This document shows positions 48,472 through 59,924 of a DNA stretch of 64,000 nt, piece by piece (the first letter of the stretch is position 1; the number at the start of each line of letters is the position of its first letter). The position numbers were made by a program, and so were the translations under genes. Source of the DNA: Manihot esculenta (Eukaryota > Streptophyta > Magnoliopsida > Malpighiales > Euphorbiaceae); the NCBI RefSeq assembly GCF_001659605.2, contig NC_035173.2:16733003-16797002 (forward strand), given 5' to 3'. The notes beneath the pieces are model-generated. The model worked only from the letters and a program-made list of their open reading frames with translations. It was not told the origin of the DNA and searched no databases.

Positions 48472-50779
48472 TGTAACGACCCGAAAATCGGACCGCTACC
48501 GGCGCTAGGGTCCGGGTCGGCTTAAGGCCGCCAAGACCCGTAGCAAGCCTGACATACATCCTGGAAACCTGTTTAATCCCATACATGATCAACAATATAC
48601 ATAAAAATTTAAAACTTTTCCTTCCATCATCCAACTCAACCTGAACATACACTGCACATGGTCATAATCATAATCACGATCCCTCTGTGGGATCTCATCA
48701 ATGCCCCAAAGGGCGATACAACATGAGATGAGTTGGCTTTTATGAACATTATAAAACATTTTTGATCATGTAATAAAAGGGATACCTCATACACAATGTC
48801 AAACACAATATCTATTCCTCAATATCATTACATGACTGAAACTGTACTTTTACATAACATTGATACATTTATCATGTCCACACTATCTATTACATATACC
48901 AGACTTCATTACTCTTGTAAACCTCCTGGTCTACCCTGTACCTGCAAACCTGGGGAAAATGGGAGAGGGATGAGCTACTAGAGCCCAGTGAGCAGAATAA
49001 TAAAAACATTTAAATCATATGGGTCATGGAATGCATCACATCACAGCTAATCACATCAAGGATGAACTTGTCACCAATAGCCCTCTACATGGTCCAACTG
49101 TGCCAGAACGTAGAATGGGTCCTGGTCTTTCCCTTACATATCATAACATAACAGTGTCCAACTGTGCCAGAACGTAGAATGGGTCCTGGTCTTTCTCTTA
49201 CATAGTGCCAGCGAACGTAGAATGGGTCCCACTGGTCTTACTTTCCGTACCGTACATATCACATTGTCATATCATAGATCGAGGGCTATGGATCATCCAA
49301 CATTCATCCACATCAACATAAAAATATGCAATGCAACATATTCGTGAATTCTAATGCAAGCAACCTAATTCATCACATGGCATTCATGATGCGTGAAACA
49401 TGCTAAATTTCATTCTTTGCTTTAAAACATAATAAGTTATTCCACTCACCTCTGGATAGCTCTGACCAGACACTGGGGCAACAGACTCACTGCTGGGGTC
49501 CTCGGTTCCTCGGGTCCGAACCTACACAGGTGGACTCAAATGAGGGACCAAACATACGTGAACATAACTCTAAACTATTCCCCAAAAACCCCTTAAAACA
49601 TCATGGAATAATCATAGAAAAACATGCAAGAAATGGCTGAACAGGGCACTTTCGGCGGCAGGTTCGGCGGCCGAAAGTCCCTCTAGAGCCGAAAGTCAGG
49701 CAGGTTCGGCGGCACCTTCGGCGGCCGAAACTCCCAGACAGAGGCGAAACTCATGCATGTTCGGCGGCACCTTCGGCGGCTGAAAGTCCCAGACAGAGAC
49801 GAAAGTCTCCTTTCGGGGGCAACTTCGGCAGCCGAAAGGCCTGCCTCCCCAGCCATGTTCGGCGGCCGAAAGTTCCTTCGGCTGCCAAACCTGGTTTCTG
49901 CCAAAGGGTAGAAACTTGGCTCCCTTATGCATTTGTGCCTGCAAAACTAACCAATCATGCATAAGCCTATTCTACAACATTCCCAAGCATTCACAAGCAA
50001 ACATACAAGCTCCTAGGGGCATCAAACCATCAAAAACCCCAACTACAACACACAAGCAACTCACATTGCTCAAAACACATATAAAACCCATAAACCTAAC
50101 TATGAGCTAAACATGCATTCTACTCCATAGATCTAGCATAAAACTTGCTTAAAACATAAAATGAGCTTAAGATCGGCTCTTACCTCTTGTAGATCGAGGG
50201 AGAGACGTCCTAAACTCGGAGGTGGGAGGTTTTGAGTTCTTGAACCTCAAAGCTCCAAAACTTTGCTCAAAGCTTGAAAATCTTTAAAACCAAGTAAAAA
50301 CTCATGAAAATCGAGTAAGATGGGAAGGAAAGAACTCAAGATCGGTGAGGGGCGGCGGAGAGCTCACCTTGGCCGAAAATGGGGAAAAAGCTCGCCCGTT
50401 TTCGGCTAAGGGACCCTTTTATAGTGGCTGGCCAGGCCATGTTCGGGGGCCGAACGTGCCTCCGCATGCTTGCCATGTTCGGCGGTCGAACTTGAGGTTC
50501 GGCGGCCGAACCTGGACTTCCCTCACTTGTGCTTTCGGGGGCCTAAAGGCGCTCCCGAAGGCATGCATGTTCGGCGGCCGAACTTGAGGTTCGGCGGCCG
50601 AACATGAGTTTTCCTTCAAGGTTGTTTTCATGCAAAAACTCATTTCCATTTTACTTAAAACCATGAAATACCTTAAAACATTTTATGAAAACATGATTCT
50701 ACCCTACTAGAGGCTTCCGACATCCGAGATTCCACCGGACGGTAGGAATTCCGATACCGGAGTCTAGCCGGGTATTACA
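48472..50779 (-). repeat. 5' LTR of chromovirus (2308 bp)
   Basis: Nearly the same as the left copy. The extra block around 49735-49800 duplicates a local GTTCGGCGGCACCTTCGGCGG segment. Single-base differences are visible, for example near 49045, 49264 and 49480, and are few along the 2.25 kb. It contains the element promoter, with CTATAAAAGG at 50415-50424. Confidence 0.93.
50415..50424 (-). promoter_or_regulatory. TATA-like box in chromovirus 5' LTR
   Basis: CTATAAAAGG in element sense, followed by GTCCCTTAGCC. The related solo LTR at 53117 has CTATAAAAAGGGTC in the same place, which supports a conserved promoter. Start-site position is not known. Confidence 0.55.
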
Positions 50780-50784
50780 AATAA

Positions 50785-51164
50785 TGAGAGTACACACTTT
50801 TCCATTAACCAAACACCTAGTGTGAAATATGTTTTCCTGTTGTTCTAGGCTTTCTTTCTTAACCTGCATATTCAGAGCACGCCTAGCAACAAGCATCTCA
50901 CAATGTGCAGCAAGCAACACATTATTAACCAACACATCCGAATCATCACAGTCATTATTGCAAATTAAGAGTTCTTTGAGGTATTCTTGTAGAAGTGGAA
51001 GCTTGTGAGACATTCAAACTCTCCATAGTTTTAGTTAACCTCTCAAGAGTCTTATTGAGCCTTTGTAACTCACCACTGACTGACTTTTTAAAGAGCTTAT
51101 AATCGTTACCCATATTCGATTCACTTCCATCAGTACGATCCACCACATTCTTGTCTTTACTCAT
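50785..51164 (-). pseudogene. Outer-element gag fragments (N-terminal coiled coil and pre-protease part)
   Basis: ATG 51164 opens a frame MSKDKNVVDR... with a short coiled coil (LQRLNKTLERLTKTMESLN). It runs to 50955 in one frame. An overlapping frame 51013-50785 reads ...AAHCEMLVARRALNMQVKK...HTRCLVNGKVCTLI, the region that precedes protease in gypsy elements, and runs into the insertion point. The main Gag domain and zinc knuckle are missing, so a deletion joins the two parts. Confidence 0.65.
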
Positions 51165-52078
51165 CCTACTTTAAATCAACAAAGAACAAAAAGAACTAGC
51201 AAATATTGTGTTAAAAAAGAAAGTACTCAAGTGTTTGCACTCTTACCATTCTTTTGCTGATTCTTCAATTGCACTTCAGAAACTAAGGTCAACCAACTAA
51301 CCACAAGGTGCGTTTAATGAAACAAAGAAGAAAACCTAAAGAAAGAAGGAAGCGCGCAAAAACTAGAAAGAAGACACTGACAATTTGGAAAGTAACACAT
51401 GAACTAGGTTTTGTGCTACTTGAAAAATATTATCTAGAGTATAGACACAAGCAAACAATACTCCAGCAATGTAAAGGAAGCAAAAGCAAGCTTAAACAAA
51501 AAAAAGAAACTTAGAAATAAAATAAAAACGTACCTGGACAAAAAAATTTGCATTTAATTCACTTCAACGCAAATTAAATATGGATCTACTTTAATCTATC
51601 CAAAAAGGAAAGTATCAAAACCCCACAAATAGAATCAGAAAAGAAAAATATAAATTTCACTCAGATCAGAAACATGGACGAAAATTCTGGTGTTAAAAGA
51701 AGGATTTGACATCAAATCAATTTAGATGCAATTGCCCTAAATGTGCACTTTAGGAAATAGGCAGAATTTCTTTTATCTCCTAATCTGGATTCGACCCAAT
51801 TCAAAATTCAAAATTCAAATTGATTCCCATAAATTACTGCAATTAATTGAGATAGGTAAGGCAATATAGATGAAAAAGGAAGCATATCACAATTTCGGCC
51901 AGATCAAGGTAAATAAGGCAAATGCGATTTTTTTTTTTGGATTTCAAATTTTTTTTTATGATTAATAATCAAGAAAGTGCAGCCATGGACACACAAGCTT
52001 TCACTGAAAACAACAAGGAAGAAAATGAAAACTCAAAAACCCTAGATCCTAAGATAAATCAGAATTTACCTCACTTTG
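51165..52078 (-). other. Leader of outer element
   Basis: Non-coding stretch between the PBS at 52079 and the gag-like ATG at 51164. It is A-rich on the plus strand. No gene is seen; a plus-strand frame at 51308-51514 is basic and low in complexity. Confidence 0.5.
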
Positions 52079-52090
52079 GCTCTGATACCA
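52079..52090 (-). other. Primer binding site of outer element
   Basis: TGGTATCAGAGC in element sense, two bases from the LTR end TGCGTCA. It fixes this LTR as the 5' LTR and the orientation as minus. Confidence 0.88.
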
Positions 52091-52092
52091 AC

Positions 52093-52891
52093 TGACGCAG
52101 AATCCTATGGCACAAGCCTTAAACCCACACGCACAAGTAGATAAGGAATCCAAAGATTTGATAAACCCACTTCCTATGGCACCCCAAAGTTAGAGAAGCT
52201 GAAACACCAATGATCGAAGGATTTAGATGAGAATCTGACAAACGCCACAACGAATAGTTGATAAGTTAGCCAAGATTCCTGGTGCAATTGATGAAAGCAA
52301 ATCCTCACTCTCACTCAAAGCAATACACGCCAAAGGCATGAAAAGAATTCTGAAATTTTGATTAAAAGCTGCCTCTTACAATTATTTTTTATCCGTATAT
52401 AGTAAGGAGAAAAACAAATAAAACCCTAAGACACTCTTCTTGGGCCTGACTTAAACACATAAGGCCCAAGCCCAATCACACACTAAAATAACACATAAGT
52501 ATTAAAACATAAGCCCAAAACATGGCCCAACACTCTAAAACTTAAAATATAAAATATGGCCAGAATACAAGCCCAAACAAAGCTAAAATAAAATAAGTGT
52601 TCAAATAATAAAACATAGCAAGCCCATCACAACAAAGCTGAATCTTCACAAAAACCTTACTTGATCTTCATTTTAGGCTTCCCTTTGTGTAGTTTTAGCC
52701 CATAGGTTTGATTAGGCTCCCTAAGCCTATGATTGCAAGTGTTGCACCAAATCTGTCCCATATGAGTTGAAGCATGCCCCAAATATATATGGATCATATG
52801 AATATGATTTTGAACTCCTTTTAGCTCCATTTGAATGACATAAGTTTGCTCCACACCATTGTTAGAAATTTGCCCTATTGGATCCGTATCA
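52093..52891 (-). repeat. 5' LTR of outer element (799 bp)
   Basis: In element sense it runs from TGATACGGATCC to TCTGCGTCA, TG...CA. It aligns with 39123-39928 along its length with scattered substitutions, visibly more diverged than the chromovirus LTR pair. The flank to the right begins CAATGGCT. Confidence 0.88.
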
Positions 52892-53116
52892 CAATGGCTA
52901 TTTTTCAATTGTTGATGTACTTTTCAGTGTCCAACAATGTCTTAAACGATCAGATTTATCTTTAGACTATAAATGGTTCACCTCTACTTCATTTTGCACT
53001 AAATGAAAGTCTTGAGAAACTCTAAATCTTTGAGACCATATTTATTATTTTGCTTTTGTTCCAAGTTCTCTTAAAAATACATTTATTGTGCTCCATTGAC
53101 AAACCTACTCTCTCAT

Positions 53117-54049
53117 TGTAATACCTGGCTAAATTCTAGTGTAGGAATTCTAATTTTCCGAAGGAATATTCATTAGAATATGAAATCTCAAAACTAGAAA
53201 CTTTAGAATAATAAAATGAATTTGTATAAAATGTATTTTAAGTATTTTAAGATGTGTTAAAAAAAGTATTGTTTGGCTGTCGAACATTTCAGACTTGGCT
53301 GCTGAACGTTGGCTGGTAGACTCACCTATAAAAAGGGTCTCAGTTCAAAAGGGAGAAAGGTTTTTCTCTATTTCGAGTAGAGGTGAGTCTACTGCCCTTT
53401 TCCTTCACAAATTCATATTTTCACCAGTTTTCTCATAGATTTTTTACCTTCATTTTGAAGAATCAGGGTTGAGTTTCGAGTTTTAGCTTTTGGGACCCTT
53501 CGAAGCTCATCCCTTTCTCTTCTTTGAATTTCCTCTTACTGTGGTTGTGTTTTCTTTAAAGAAATAAGTTGAAACTCTTACTTCCTCTTCAGTTTGGAAT
53601 CCTAAAGAGATTTGAAAGCTGTTTTAAAATGTTTTCATTGAGTACAAAGTTTGGGGTTTAACTAGGGAGGTCATCAGTGTTTTATGTTATAGTTTGGATG
53701 TAATAGCATAGTTATGGAAATGTAATGTATTGTGGATTAGAATTGTGTCTTACCCGAATTTTCTTTTTTAATCTCTTATTTATGATTTTATTGTGTAAAT
53801 GTTTCAAGTAAGCTATGTTTGGACTAAATGAGGCATGTAATGAAGACTATACTGGAGCATTTAGTGAGAGCTCTAGTATGAGTTTGTATTTTCAATAATG
53901 TATGTATGCACATGTCGCATTTTAGTTCATGAGGTGGAAATATTTTTATATGTTTTTAAGATCATGGTTGGGATTATATTAGATTGTAATAGGATGTACA
54001 ATAGACTTGTTACAAGTTCCGGTAACTATTCGATTTCTGAGTCATTACA
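53117..54049 (+). mobile_element. Degenerate solo LTR related to the chromovirus, TSD CTCAT
   Basis: It begins TGTAATACCTGGCTA and ends CGATTTCTGAGTCATTACA, matching the start (TGTAATACCCGGCTAG) and end (CGATTTTCGGGTCGTTACA) of the chromovirus LTR in element sense. CTATAAAAAGGG is at 53336-53347. CTCAT flanks both ends (53112-53116, 54050-54054). It is 933 bp, less than half the 2.25 kb of the intact LTR, so it is a shorter family member or deleted. No internal sequence remains, as after LTR-LTR recombination. Confidence 0.88.
53336..53347 (+). promoter_or_regulatory. TATA-like box of solo LTR
   Basis: CTATAAAAAGGG, aligned with CTATAAAAGG of the chromovirus LTR and followed by the same GTC. 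Confidence 0.45.
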
Positions 54050-54054
54050 CTCAT

Positions 54055-55216
54055 CCTTTTAAATTTGATTTGTATTCAATGAAATGAGTGAAAAAGCAAC
54101 ATTAATTGCTACTTGTGTGGGTTGCTCAAGTACCTAGAGAACGTTGGAGAGATACTTGTAAAGGATTGCAAGTACCTAGTGAAGTTTTGTGGATGTAAAA
54201 GACTTGTCTCTTACCAATTGAAAAGAGAAGATAATGGATGTGAAGACTCAAAGAGGATCTTTGAGAGAGCTAAAGTAGGCTAGTTAGAGGCGAATCACTA
54301 CAAAATCTTGTATCCAACCTCTCTAAATCACACTCTCTTTACTTTATTGCATTATATTGAGCTTGCAATATTGTTTGAGATATATTGAGACTTATATGCT
54401 TGGTTGAATTGAATACTTTGAGTTATCTTATATTGTGTTGGTATGCTTTAAATTGCTCCTATTGTGCTAAATTGAGCATATTTGTAGATCTTTATTGATT
54501 AAATATTTTAGTTGGTACATTTATTACACATAAATACTCTTAATTAAACTAAGCTATAATTGTTTAAACATTTTAAGTAAGGGCAGAAAAATTGAAAAGT
54601 CAAACTTACTTTAATATATATTGGGACAACAACGCTCTATTTGATAATTGTAATATAATTTTTTTTTAAATATACTTAATAACTTTCTTTTACAAGAAGT
54701 ATTATTATTATTGTTATTATTATTATTATTATAGAAAAGAGGGGAAACACTGAAATTTACATAAATATCCATGATATTTTTATATTATTATAATGAAAAA
54801 CTAATTTATGGAGTTAAATTATATATGAACTTGATTTGTTAAATTAATAATTTTAATTAGTTTATTTAAGAAAATAAAAATTAATATTCTAATAGAATAA
54901 AATTAACATTCATACAAAAATTTTATATAAATATAAATTATTTGATTTGCATGGTTGAAAAATTTATGGAGTTGAAATCATATATGAATTTAATTTATTG
55001 AATTAATAATTTTAATTAGTTAAAATTAATTTTAGTTTACTTAAATTATTACGTAGTTATTGAATTGAAATTCTATAAGAACTAGATTTAATAAAATAAT
55101 AATTTTGATTAGTCGAAACTAATTTGTATTTTAATTAAATTTTATAGAATTGAAATATATAAATTTGATTTAGTAACTTTAATTGGTTAAACTAATTTTA
55201 TTTATTATTATTTCCG

Positions 55217-55260
<44 letters not shown>

Positions 55261-58098
55261 TTCAATTCTATTTTCAAACAATTATTTGCACTTTAAATTA
55301 ATTTTATTTTTGATAAAAACATTTTTTATATTTAAAAAGATTAGTTATTTATAATATTTATCTTTATTATTATACTAAAATTCTATCATCTCTTCTATAT
55401 ATATATATATTATTGTCAATATAATACAACTATTCACAATTGAGATCATAATCATATTATAACAGTATTAGAACACTTTCTTATCGAATTTTAATTTCTC
55501 AGAATTTTCAACTTTTAAAATTAGATTTTTTTTCTCAATATTTTATTAGAGATTTTTAAATATTGGAAATTTTCAGCTTTTTAATCAACATCTCAGTATT
55601 GATAGGGCTTTAAATCACTAAGAAACTTTTTAATTGGATTTTCTGAAAATTTTCAGTTGTTTTAATGATTTTATGAAATAATTAATTTTTAATATATTAT
55701 TATTTTTTAATTGTCTTCCCTTAATGCAATGAATATATTATGACTGAAATTTCATAAATAAATTTAATTAGTTACTTTAGATTTTTATTTTTATTTATTT
55801 AAAATGGAATTGGAAATTATGGAAAAAAAATATAAGATATCTCAGATTTATTCAGATTTATTAGGTTAAATCGGTGAGTGCTTACTTTATATTTTTATTA
55901 AATTTATTCTATATTTTAATTTTAATATATATGTAATTTGAATTTTTGATAATTTAAAGTTTAATGATTAAAGATTAAATGAGTCGTGCATATATGTTAT
56001 AAAATTAAATCAGTATAAAATTATAATAATGTTATTTATTTAAAAAAATGTATTATTATTATTTTAAATTTTTGATAAAATAATATTAATATGTAATATT
56101 ATATAATATTATAAAATAATATATATAAAAATAAAAAATATAATAACGTGCATTACATATTAATAAAAAATTAATTAAAAAAAAAAAACCTAAAACCACG
56201 GATAAAAGAACAGACGAATTATTATTATTAGTTATTACTACTACATCTAAATCTAAACAGAAGAGATGCAGACTGTCTCATTTCAAACTGCAAAGGTCCA
56301 ACCCATTGACTCATCATGAGACATTAAAGATGATGACTCCAGAACCGACAATGTAAAAACTCAGCGCCAAACTCAACAACCGCGCTTTAAATTCCATAAT
56401 CAACTTTTTATTAATTAGTCTTTAATAATAATAATAATTATTATTTAAACACATGTAACATTCTTGGATTTAGTCTAAGCTTTGACTTAACTTTTTGACT
56501 GAGAAAAGTATGTATCATAAGAAATTTGCATCTATCACTGCCTAATTAATTATGAAAAAAAATAAAAATTTTCCTGCATAATTATGAGTTTGGTGTATAT
56601 AATTCCATTAAAGGTTTAACGACTTCAACCTATTTCAAAGTATTTAATGTTTTGGTATTGATCTAAAATGAAAAAGCCCAAAATAAAACCTCTTTATTAT
56701 TTGTCAATTATGCTGACACTTTTAATTTTTTTCAATTTTAATTTAATTCGTAAATATTTAATTTATGAGACAGAAAAAAATATTTTTTTATTATTAGAGG
56801 AGCTTTGTTTTGAATTGTTGGAGCAACCATGATGAAGAAAATATGGATTATTAGTTAATTCAATGGATCAATTATTCTGAGTGGATGGTTGAAGTACATA
56901 TGTATGGTGATAGGAAACAAAGAAAAACTAACTTAAAACCAAAGAGGAAAAAACTAAAGAGCCAACTTTCCTGCCTAAGGAAGTACAACTGTTATTACTA
57001 GTTTTGGCAAAGAAGCAACTTGTCCTAAAAAAGCCTAGCTTTCAAGTCAATGCTATAAGCGGCGTGCTATCTCACCATAAAGTAAACCCAATACCCTAAA
57101 AAAGCAAATAAAGGAAAACCACTGAACAAAAAGTTTCGTCAGAGAAGCTTTAAATTTCTATGGTTTCATTAGGGGCTGAAAGTTAGTACTGAAACCTAAC
57201 CACTGCTGAAATTTGGAATTCGCAATCATATCTAACGCTGCGTTTCCTTCAAATGCCACACCATTGACCGCCAATTTTGCGTAAATTATCAACCATAGTA
57301 GCGAAACTAGTCGTCCATCCATGCATGTGTTGAATGGATTTGACTTTTTTTTTTAAAAAAAAATTCATAAATGCTTTTGACATTGTCACTCAAAAAAAAA
57401 TTGAGACTTTAAAATATAAAAAAACTAATTCACTGAAATTATAATACATGAAAATACAGATTTGAAAAGAAAGTACTATGATTTTTTTTTAAAAAAATTA
57501 AATTATTACTAAGAAATTATCTTAAGTTCAAATAATGGTGTATTATAGCGGTTGTAAAATTCTTAGTTTAATACTATTAAAATAATAGTTTGGCAGCCGT
57601 TTAAAAATATTATAAAAGAAAATTTAATTTTTTCAATACATATAAAAAATTATTTTATATTTAATAAAATCATAATTTTAGTAATTTTTTTTATTCGCTA
57701 AGAAAAAATAATTAAACCGTTTATTTTATATTTAGCAGCCGAGACTGATGTAGTAGATCACAAACTGTGACTACAATTAAAATATATAAAACAACAATTC
57801 ACCACCGCTTTCTTAAATATATTTTTCAGCAGTGTAGAATACATTTTAAATTTTAAATTAAAAAAATTTATTTAAAAAAAAACTCAAACATGATACATAG
57901 TATAAGATAATAAGGTAGATCAAGTAGTATCGAATAAAGTATTTCAAGGCCCATCACAATATCAATGGCAAAGATGCAAGGGTTGGTTCAAGAACATATT
58001 GATCAAATTTACAAGGATCAATTGAAGCAAGGATGGATCAACAATCATCGTTATTGAAGACACACCATGACTAAATCAACTCATAGCTTGGTGTCTGA
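54055..58098. other. AT-rich intergenic region
   Basis: No gene is supported. 54055-54330 has text loosely like the end of a copia LTR and leader, too decayed to call. Microsatellites: (ATT)n at 54700-54732 and (AT)n at 55218-55256. 57946-58080 may hold a trace of gypsy pol coding, without firm motifs. Confidence 0.5.
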
Positions 58099-58257
58099 TA
58101 TTTTGAGTATTTTGGAGATTTTGTTGTCTGCTATGTAATTTAAAAGAATATTAGTGCCTTCCATTAAATTGTCCAAATGTTTCATATTTTCAATATTTTG
58201 AAAATTTTGTTGTCTGCTATATAATTTAAAACAATATTAGTGCCTTCCATTAAACTG
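58099..58257. repeat. Two-copy tandem repeat, 73 bp with period 86
   Basis: Copies at 58099-58171 and 58185-58257 share TTTTGTTGTCTGCTAT and ATTAGTGCCTTCCATTAAA with a few differences. No coding content or terminal inverted repeats are seen. Confidence 0.75.
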
Positions 58258-59639
58258 ATGGACATTGTATTGTATGTGTGATTTTCATATTAGGAAGTAG
58301 TAAACTTACTTTCTTTATTTTACTTTTTCTTATTTTTATTTTTAAGTTGTCACTAATTTCAACTTATAAAAGTGTAAGAAAAATATTTTTTTTTCATTGG
58401 CTATTATTTTTTATGGCGGAGCCAACTTTTGAAATATTAAAATAGGTATTGGAGTAGTACTATTTTGGGTTGGAAAAATATGTCTTCTTCCGCCGTCCTT
58501 AAGATGCACGAATTATAAAGATTTATAACCCATCTTCTTCGTCATTTGAATAAAATATGACTTCATTTTTAGAAGGGCATTTACAATTTAATCTCTAAAT
58601 TTTGCTATTATTTATAAATTAATTCCTATATTTTTAAAAACTCATTAAAGTGTCCTTATATATTCATTTCGTTGAATAATTCCATCCTTCTATCAATTAG
58701 AGTTCCATTTTCCATCACATTATCAATAAAAAAGAAAGAGAAAACTTTAAAAATCCAATTTTGCTCTCATCGCTTCCAATTAAATCATATTCTTGTTCTA
58801 CTATATCGCTCCACACTAGAGGCATCCTTCTTATTCTTTTTCTCTTTCCTTCCCTTAAGGCATCCTTCTTATTCTTCTTCTCTTTCCTTCCCTTAACTGC
58901 AACCACATATTCTCTACTAAAATATCCATCTTCTTATTCCTCTTCTCCTTTTTCTTCTTATTCCTCTTCTCCTTTTTCTTCTTCTAAACATAGATTCATC
59001 CCCAGTAATTTTGTTCAACAACTCCCACTTGAACTCCTCTCTCTTCCACTCTGTCACATGTGAAATGAGACCCTTAGCTCCTCATCTAAAGCAACCAATC
59101 CTCCTCGATTCCTCTTCTTATTATTCTTCTTCTTTCAATATTTTTATACTTATCTTTATCACTCACATAATGTAACAACAATTAAAAGAAAAAAAGAAAT
59201 TGATAAAAAACAAGCAGCTATAGAAATTTGAACAAAGTCTTCATCATCAAGTTTGGATTATTTGGGTATTTATGATGTCGTTCCCAACCCATACCCCAAA
59301 CAATGTGATGTTGTAATCCAGCAATAGATTATCAATAAACTAACAAATTTTCAACTAAAAAAAATGAATCACGAAATTTGATAATCAAAATCCAACAAAA
59401 CTCAATAAGAAAAATACAATAAAACTCAAAATATAATACAATAAATGAACTTGCAATGAGATGAAAAAAGCCACATCAAATTTGAGAATGAAAATAAACC
59501 AAAGAAGAAATAATATAAAAGGGACAAATCATATCTTAATGAGGAAGGCATAGAAGAAAAAGAAATCAAAATAGTCAGTGATGGTGAGAATTTTGCATTC
59601 TTCACACTCGACTATACAATATTGATCTAGAGAAATCGT
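58258..59639. other. Intergenic DNA with pyrimidine-rich short repeats
   Basis: 58825-58985 carries direct repeats of CATCCTTCTTATTCTT and TTCTTATTCCTCTTCTCC type blocks on the plus strand. Frames across it are Ser/Leu/Phe-rich and reflect the repeats. No gene is supported. Confidence 0.5.
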
Positions 59640-59912
59640 TGTTGGTACGATGCATGAAGGAGATTATCTAGGCTCTAGCTTCATTCCGGAACTATGGCAT
59701 TCATCGATACTCTAGAAATATAGGAAGAAAAGTATTTTTTATTTTCTTGCTCTCTGTGTAATAGGATATAAGGATTATATAGTACAAGATATGATCAATT
59801 ATGCCTATGATTATGCTATCAATTATCGCCTAGAATCATGCTAGGATTATGCTAACTATGGTAATGTTAATCACTGATTAATTACAATTATGGCATAATA
59901 TTCTTTCCAACA
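59640..59912 (-). repeat. 3' LTR of decayed copia element (outer end approximate)
   Basis: The inner end is firm: TGTTGGAAAGAATATT in element sense directly after the purine tract. The outer end could not be fixed because the partner LTR is absent from the window. Confidence 0.65.
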
Positions 59913-59924
59913 CTCCCCCTCAAG

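Larger units (their letters stand above)
40869..50779 (-). mobile_element. Ty3/gypsy chromovirus (Tekay/Del type), apparently intact, TSD AATAA
   Basis: LTRs 40869-43121 and 48472-50779 begin TGTAA and end TTACA on the plus strand. They differ mainly by one insertion of about 55 bp in the right copy plus scattered substitutions. AATAA flanks both ends (40864-40868, 50780-50784). The PBS is TGGTATCAGAGC (48457-48468), and the purine tract AAGGAGGGGAGAA, in element sense, abuts the left LTR. The single polyprotein frame is uninterrupted. Together these point to a recent, possibly autonomous insertion. Confidence 0.95.
39123..52891 (-). mobile_element. Outer non-autonomous gypsy-type LTR element (gag fragments + protease only), interrupted
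   Basis: LTRs of about 0.8 kb lie at 39123-39928 and 52093-52891 in the same orientation and are clearly alike. In element sense the 5' LTR is on the right, next to PBS TGGTATCAGAGC (52079-52090). A purine tract (AAAGAAAGAGATAA in element sense) abuts the left LTR. The internal region without the insert is about 3.1 kb. It has a leader, a short coiled-coil gag N-part, a pre-protease region and a protease followed by an acidic tail, but no RT, RNase H or integrase. It is split by the chromovirus at 40869-50779. The left LTR lacks its outer dozen bases, so no target duplication could be matched. Confidence 0.85.

Noticed and set aside
58672..59063. Ser/Leu/Phe-rich frames
   Set aside because: Pyrimidine-rich short repeats explain them.
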